From Pseudogemmobacter humi (GTDB lineage Bacteria > Pseudomonadota > Alphaproteobacteria > Rhodobacterales > Rhodobacteraceae), in assembly GCF_900609055.1 (NCBI RefSeq), contig NZ_UXAW01000048.1, forward strand, positions 186,001 to 250,000: a stretch of DNA of 64,000 bases, written 5' to 3'. The notes under the pieces are model-generated. The model saw only the letters and a program-made list of their open reading frames with translations, did not search any database and had not been told where the DNA came from. This document shows positions 60,127 through 64,000 of this stretch, in pieces. Each line of letters begins with the position of its first letter. The stretch's first letter is position 1. Made by a program: the position numbers and the translations under genes.

Positions 60127-62271
60127 ATGTTCAATATTTCCAGGAAGTCGATCCAGTGGGGCAATGAGACGCTCACGCTGGAAACCGGCAAGGTTGCCCG
60201 CCAGGCGGACGGTTCGGTCGTCGCCACCCTGGGCGAAACCCAGGTCATGGCCAGCGTGACCTTCGCCAAATCGGCGAAAGAGGGTCAGGATTTCTTCCCC
60301 CTGACCGTGCATTATCAGGAAAAATACTACGCCGCCGGCAAGATCCCCGGCGGTTTCTTCAAGCGCGAGGCCCGGCCCTCGGAAAAGGAAACCCTGGTTT
60401 CCCGCCTGATCGACCGGCCCTGCCGCCCGCTGTTCGTCGAGGGTTTCCGCAACGAAGTCCTCGTCATGGCGACCGTGCTGTCGTGCGACCTGGTGAATGA
60501 CCCCGACATCGTGGCGATGATCGCGGCCTCGGCGGCGCTGACCATCTCGGGCGTGCCGTTCATGGGGCCGATCGGCGCCGCGCGCGTGGGTTTCGCCAAC
60601 GGCCAGTATGTGCTGAACCCGGCCATGGACGACATGACCCAGCTTCGCAACAACCCCGAGCAGCGGCTCGATCTGGTTGTCGCCGGCACCAAAGACGCCG
60701 TGATGATGGTCGAATCGGAAGCCTATGAGCTGACCGAAGAGGAAATGCTCGGCGCGGTGAAATTCGGCCATGCGGCGATGCAGCCGGTGATCGACCTGAT
60801 CATCGACCTCGCGGAAACCGCCGCGAAAGAGCCGTTCGACTATGTGCCGGCCGACATCTCGGCGCTTTACGGCCGGGTGAAGGCCGTGGGCGAGGCGCAG
60901 ATGCGCGCCGCCTTCGCGATCCGCAACAAGCAGGAACGCACCAATGCGATCTCGGCTGCCGTCGCCGCGATCAAAGAGGCGGTCTCGGAAGAGGACCGCG
61001 CCGACAAGACCCTCGGCTCGGCGATCAAGAAGCTGGAATCCTCGATCCTGCGCGGCGACGTGGTGTCGAACGGCATCCGCATCGACGGGCGCGACACCAA
61101 AACCGTCCGCCCGATCGTCGCGGAAACCGGCGTTCTGCCGCGCGCCCACGGCTCGGCCCTGTTCACCCGCGGGGAAACCCAGGGTCTGGTCGTCACCACG
61201 CTGGGCACCGGCGAGGATGAGCAGATCATCGACGCGCTGAACGGCAACTACCGCTCGAACTTCCTGCTGCACTACAACTTCCCGCCCTATTCGGTCGGCG
61301 AAGTGGGCCGTGTCGGCAGCCCCGGCCGCCGCGAGATCGGCCATGGCAAGCTGGCCTGGCGCGCGTTGCAGGCGGTGCTGCCTGCCGCCACGGACTTCCC
61401 CTACACCATCCGCGTGGTGTCCGAGATCACCGAATCGAACGGCTCGTCCTCGATGGCGTCGGTCTGCGGCGGCTCGCTTTCCATGATGGATGCGGGCGTG
61501 CCGCTGAAGGCGCCGGTCGCGGGCGTGGCCATGGGCCTGATCCTGGAAGACGATGGCAAATGGGCCGTGCTGACCGACATCCTCGGCGACGAGGATCACC
61601 TCGGCGACATGGACTTCAAGGTCGCGGGCACCGAGGCCGGGATCACCTCGCTCCAGATGGACATCAAGGTCGCGGGCATCACCCCCGAGATCATGGAGCA
61701 GGCGCTGGCCCAGGCCAAAGACGGCCGGATGCATATCCTGGCCGAGATGAACAAGGCGCTGTCGGCGCCGCAGGGCTTCTCGGAATATGCGCCGAAGATC
61801 GAGACCATGTCGATCCCGACCGACAAGATCCGCGAAGTGATCGGCTCGGGCGGCAAGGTCATCCGCGAGATCGTCGAGGTCTCGGGCGCCAAGGTCGACA
61901 TCAACGACGATGGCATGATCAAGATCGCCTCGAACGACGCGAATGCGATCAAACGGGCCTATGACATGATCTGGTCGATCGTGGCAGAGCCGGAAGAAGG
62001 CCAGATCTACACCGGCAAAGTGGTGAAACTGGTCGATTTCGGCGCCTTCGTGAACTTCTTCGGCAAGCGCGACGGTCTGGTCCATGTGTCGCAGATCGCC
62101 AGCAAGCGCCTGAACCATCCGAACGAGATCCTCAAGGAAGGCCAGGAAGTGAAGGTCAAGCTGCTCGGCTTCGATGATCGCGGCAAGGTGCGCCTCGGCA
62201 TGAAGATGGTCGATCAGGAGACCGGGGCGGAAATCGCCCCCGAGAAGAAAGAAGAATCGGCCGAAGGCTGA
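60127..62271 (+). CDS. pnp: Polyribonucleotide nucleotidyltransferase (PNPase)
   Basis: 714 aa from ATG 60127 (GAGGAAAACGG upstream). Two RNase PH-like domains flank a helical linker; the second has [30 protein letters not shown] and [20 protein letters not shown]. They are followed by KH ([17 protein letters not shown]) and S1 ([21 protein letters not shown]) domains. It degrades RNA 3' to 5' with phosphate and takes part in the degradosome. The C-terminus is acidic. Confidence 0.98.
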   Translation: MFNISRKSIQWGNETLTLETGKVARQADGSVVATLGETQVMASVTFAKSAKEGQDFFPLTVHYQEKYYAAGKIPGGFFKREARPSEKETLVSRLIDRPCRPLFVEGFRNEVLVMATVLSCDLVNDPDIVAMIAASAALTISGVPFMGPIGAARVGFANGQYVLNPAMDDMTQLRNNPEQRLDLVVAGTKDAVMMVESEAYELTEEEMLGAVKFGHAAMQPVIDLIIDLAETAAKEPFDYVPADISALYGRVKAVGEAQMRAAFAIRNKQERTNAISAAVAAIKEAVSEEDRADKTLGSAIKKLESSILRGDVVSNGIRIDGRDTKTVRPIVAETGVLPRAHGSALFTRGETQGLVVTTLGTGEDEQIIDALNGNYRSNFLLHYNFPPYSVGEVGRVGSPGRREIGHGKLAWRALQAVLPAATDFPYTIRVVSEITESNGSSSMASVCGGSLSMMDAGVPLKAPVAGVAMGLILEDDGKWAVLTDILGDEDHLGDMDFKVAGTEAGITSLQMDIKVAGITPEIMEQALAQAKDGRMHILAEMNKALSAPQGFSEYAPKIETMSIPTDKIREVIGSGGKVIREIVEVSGAKVDINDDGMIKIASNDANAIKRAYDMIWSIVAEPEEGQIYTGKVVKLVDFGAFVNFFGKRDGLVHVSQIASKRLNHPNEILKEGQEVKVKLLGFDDRGKVRLGMKMVDQETGAEIAPEKKEESAEG

Positions 62272-62288
62272 TCCCTTTCCCTGCGTAT

Positions 62289-62320
62289 GATAAGGCCCCG
62301 GCATCGTCCGGGGCCTTATC
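62289..62320 (+). terminator. Hairpin terminator after pnp
   Basis: A perfect 13-bp stem GATAAGGCCCCGG/CCGGGGCCTTATC with a 6-nt loop lies 17 nt after the pnp stop. The tract after it (ATTGG) is not T-rich on the + strand, so termination may be Rho-assisted. Confidence 0.75.
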
Positions 62321-62506
62321 ATTGGCGGCGCCGGCTCAACTTTTCCGCGAATTTTGCTCCATTTCATGCCGATTTCACTGATGGCCTGGCGAAGTTCTGC
62401 CTGGGCGAAGATTCGTGGGCTTGCATCGGGAACCGATCCGTTGAATTTGGCTCACCAAGCCCTGGCGGACGACCGGGGCAGAAGAAACAGCACGGAACGA
62501 GCCCGT

Positions 62507-63052
62507 ATGACATTCCTTTCCGCAAGCGCCGTTCTTCGGCGCCTTGGCCTTCTTTGTGCCGCTCTTGCCCTCTCGGCCTGCGTCTCGCAGATCCCGGTCG
62601 AGGAGCCGCTGTCCTATGACAGCCTGGACCCCGCCCGCCAGGAGATGGCGCTGCTGGAGGCGAAGACGAAACAGTCGAAAGGGCAGCGGGTCTGGTGCGT
62701 GCCTTTCGCCCGCACCGCGAGCGGTGTCGAGATCAAGGGCGATGCGAAAACCTGGTGGAAGTCGGCGGCCGGCAGCTATGCGCGCGGCGACGAGCCCCGC
62801 GTCGGCGCGGTCATGGCCTTCGCCGCGACCAGGAAAATGTCGCGCGGCCATGTCGCCGTGGTCTCGGAAGTGGTCTCCGACCGCGAGATCAGGATCAACC
62901 ACGCCAACTGGGTCCGCAACAAGGTCCAGATGAACATGACGGTGATCGACATTTCGGCAAAGAACGACTGGAGCTCGGTCCGCGTCGAGCGCAATGCGGG
63001 CGAGATGGGCACCGGCAGCTATCCGGTCAGCGGTTTCATCTATCCGAACTGA
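62507..63052 (+). CDS. CHAP-domain lipoprotein (predicted amidase/endopeptidase)
   Basis: 181 aa from ATG 62507. The signal peptide RRLGLLCAALALSACVS has a lipobox LSAC (Cys about 22). The CHAP domain holds VWCVPFARTASGVEIKGDA (Cys about 64) and MSRGHVAVVSEVVSD (His about 112), with RINHANW behind it, so a Cys-His dyad is intact. CHAP enzymes cut peptidoglycan amide bonds. It is preceded by the pnp terminator and followed by its own terminator. Confidence 0.87.
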   Translation: MTFLSASAVLRRLGLLCAALALSACVSQIPVEEPLSYDSLDPARQEMALLEAKTKQSKGQRVWCVPFARTASGVEIKGDAKTWWKSAAGSYARGDEPRVGAVMAFAATRKMSRGHVAVVSEVVSDREIRINHANWVRNKVQMNMTVIDISAKNDWSSVRVERNAGEMGTGSYPVSGFIYPN

Positions 63053-63089
63053 TCCGCGCCCGTCAGGGAACGAAATCCGGGAATGAAAA

Positions 63090-63114
63090 AAGGGGAGGCC
63101 GCCGGCCTCCCCTT
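63090..63114. terminator. Bidirectional terminator between CHAP gene and peroxiredoxin
   Basis: A perfect 11-bp stem AAGGGGAGGCC/GGCCTCCCCTT with a GCC loop and A-run upstream. It serves the CHAP gene and the convergent peroxiredoxin gene (stop 19 nt away). Confidence 0.85.
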
Positions 63115-63133
63115 CGTCTTTCCTGTGCCGGGC

Positions 63134-63790
63134 TCAGGCCGGGTCTTTGGCAAAGCGCAGATAGGGCAGTTTGATGTCGAGCGGCCCGAACTTCTCTTCG
63201 GCCTGTTCGTTGTTCAGCGCCAGCGCGACGATCACGTCCTGGCCGGGCTGCCAGTTGGCCGGGGTGGCCAGCGGCACGCCGTCGGTCTTCCGCACCGCAT
63301 CCAGCGCGCGCAGGATCTCGGCGAAGTTGCGGCCGACCGACATCGGATAGGTCATGGTCAGGCGGACCTTCTTGTCCGGCCCGATGATATAGACGGTGCG
63401 CACCGTGGCCGAATGGGCGGGCGTGCGGCCCTCGTTCGGCAGGTAATAGTCGGCGGGCAGCATGTCATAGGCTTTGGCGACCGTAAGCGAGGTGTCGTCG
63501 ATGATCGGGAAATCCGCGGGCGAGCCGCCGAAAGCCTCGATATCGCGCTTCCATTTCTCGTGGTCGGCCTTGCCGTCGACCGAGACGCCGATCACTTTGG
63601 TGCCGCGCTTCTGCCATTCCTGGGCCAGCTGCGCCACGGCGGCGAATTCGGTGGTGCAGACCGGGGTGAAGTCGCGCGGATGGCTGAAGATGATGCCGTA
63701 GCTGTCGCCCAGCCAGTCGTGGAAGCGGATGGTGCCTGCGGTCGAATCGGCGGTGAAATCGGGTGCGGTGTCGTTGATACGGACGGACAT
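63134..63790 (-). CDS. 1-Cys peroxiredoxin (Prx6 type)
   Basis: 218 aa. The peroxidatic site is FSHPRDFTPVCTTEFAAVAQ (Cys about 45), with the extended C-terminal half typical of Prx6 (YPMSVGRNFAEILRALDAVR, then LATPANWQPGQDVIVAL). There is no second Cys at a resolving position. It reduces peroxides with an external thiol such as glutathione, matching the window's glutaredoxin. It converges with the CHAP gene; 210 nt of upstream DNA to the window end has no gene that I can see. Confidence 0.93.
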   Translation of the reverse strand: MSVRINDTAPDFTADSTAGTIRFHDWLGDSYGIIFSHPRDFTPVCTTEFAAVAQLAQEWQKRGTKVIGVSVDGKADHEKWKRDIEAFGGSPADFPIIDDTSLTVAKAYDMLPADYYLPNEGRTPAHSATVRTVYIIGPDKKVRLTMTYPMSVGRNFAEILRALDAVRKTDGVPLATPANWQPGQDVIVALALNNEQAEEKFGPLDIKLPYLRFAKDPA

Positions 63791-64000
63791 GCGGATCTCC
63801 TTGGAATCGCTGTATCCGAATTAGCGATAACGGGAGGATATTTCATCCCCCCCGGCGGTTTCTGATGTAAATGAGAACGGCTTTCCTGCCCGAAAGGTCC
63901 ACCGCGGAAGCCTGTTCCTGCCGCGGGCGGGGCTGACAGGCGAAAATCGGCCGCCCCGCGCCTGGGGGTTGCGCCGGAGCTGCCGGAGCGGCTAGTTTTG

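Noticed and set aside
59851-62367. An 838-codon open frame on the minus strand across pnp.
   Set aside because: It is antisense to the clear pnp gene and has the His/Arg/Asp-rich composition of a high-GC shadow frame; no family motif is visible.
1-64000. A prophage, insertion sequence, integrative element or defence island.
   Set aside because: No transposase, integrase, phage structural, restriction or toxin-antitoxin gene was found; GC and codon use look even along the window.

Overview
The window looks like a stretch of chromosome from a high-GC alphaproteobacterium of the Rhodobacter/Paracoccus group (Rhodobacterales). The grounds are the strong G/C bias at third codon positions, poly-3-hydroxybutyrate genes, an aa3-type oxidase subunit IV peptide, ETF:ubiquinone oxidoreductase, a YjbH/WbpM/Wza-type exopolysaccharide locus, and an RTX protein with the short N-terminus common in this order. 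I do not name a species. I saw no insertion sequence, prophage, integrase, CRISPR array, tRNA or rRNA. Almost the whole window is ordinary, densely packed housekeeping DNA with many 1-11 nt gene overlaps.

Layout. 1-5.9 kb is one end of an exopolysaccharide locus: a truncated YjbH protein, a membrane nucleotide-sugar dehydratase, a phosphoglycosyl transferase and an epimerase on the minus strand, with a divergent Wza-like export lipoprotein. 5.9-8.2 kb is a minus-strand operon comF, grxC, nitrilase-family amidase, marR. 8.3-10.3 kb has a methyltransferase and hemH. 10.3-12.6 kb is a cell-envelope group: a small secreted peptide, two L,D-transpeptidases and a CAP-domain lipoprotein. 12.6-20.4 kb is a six-gene minus-strand operon: hslO, a CoA-type NUDIX hydrolase, cca, two ABC exporter half-transporters and an RNA m5U methyltransferase. 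20.5-24.2 kb has a NUDIX hydrolase, an EamA exporter, a UPF0178 protein, fghA and a divergent TetR regulator.

24.1-31.3 kb holds accD-folC-NYN protein and tsaC-dnaX-ebfC-recR. 31.4-37.4 kb has an acyl-CoA dehydrogenase, a metallo-beta-lactamase-fold hydrolase, a small conserved protein, the oxidase subunit IV peptide, a papain-like lipoprotein, mobA-mobB and an acetyltransferase. 37.4-46.6 kb has greA with a coiled-coil membrane protein, ETF-QO with a DUF1493-like protein, a TPR protein with ispE, polyprenyl diphosphate synthase, a DUF2007 protein and a TrmN6-like methyltransferase. 46.6-50.7 kb has phbA-phbB, an EamA transporter and an EAL protein. 50.8-54.7 kb has tag, a thioredoxin/TPR protein with a Lon-N protein and a Trm112 protein, rsmB, and an SDHAF4-type protein. 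54.8-63.8 kb has dapB, the rbfA-truB and rpsO-pnp translation/RNA genes with small membrane or envelope genes between them, an RTX protein and a 1-Cys peroxiredoxin.

No striking new multi-gene system is evident. The least explained signals are two families of intergenic palindromic elements: five 'twin palindromes', four of them lying 4-14 nt from a stop codon, and four copies of a GCCTCCGGCGGGGGTATTT element, two of which form long hairpins. Other points are interlocked palindromes between phbA and phbB, a 24-bp tandem repeat between fghA and a TetR gene, an NYN-domain protein in the accD-folC operon, and a lipoprotein with a permuted papain-like His...Asn-Cys pattern. Residue positions given below are approximate and were counted by eye.
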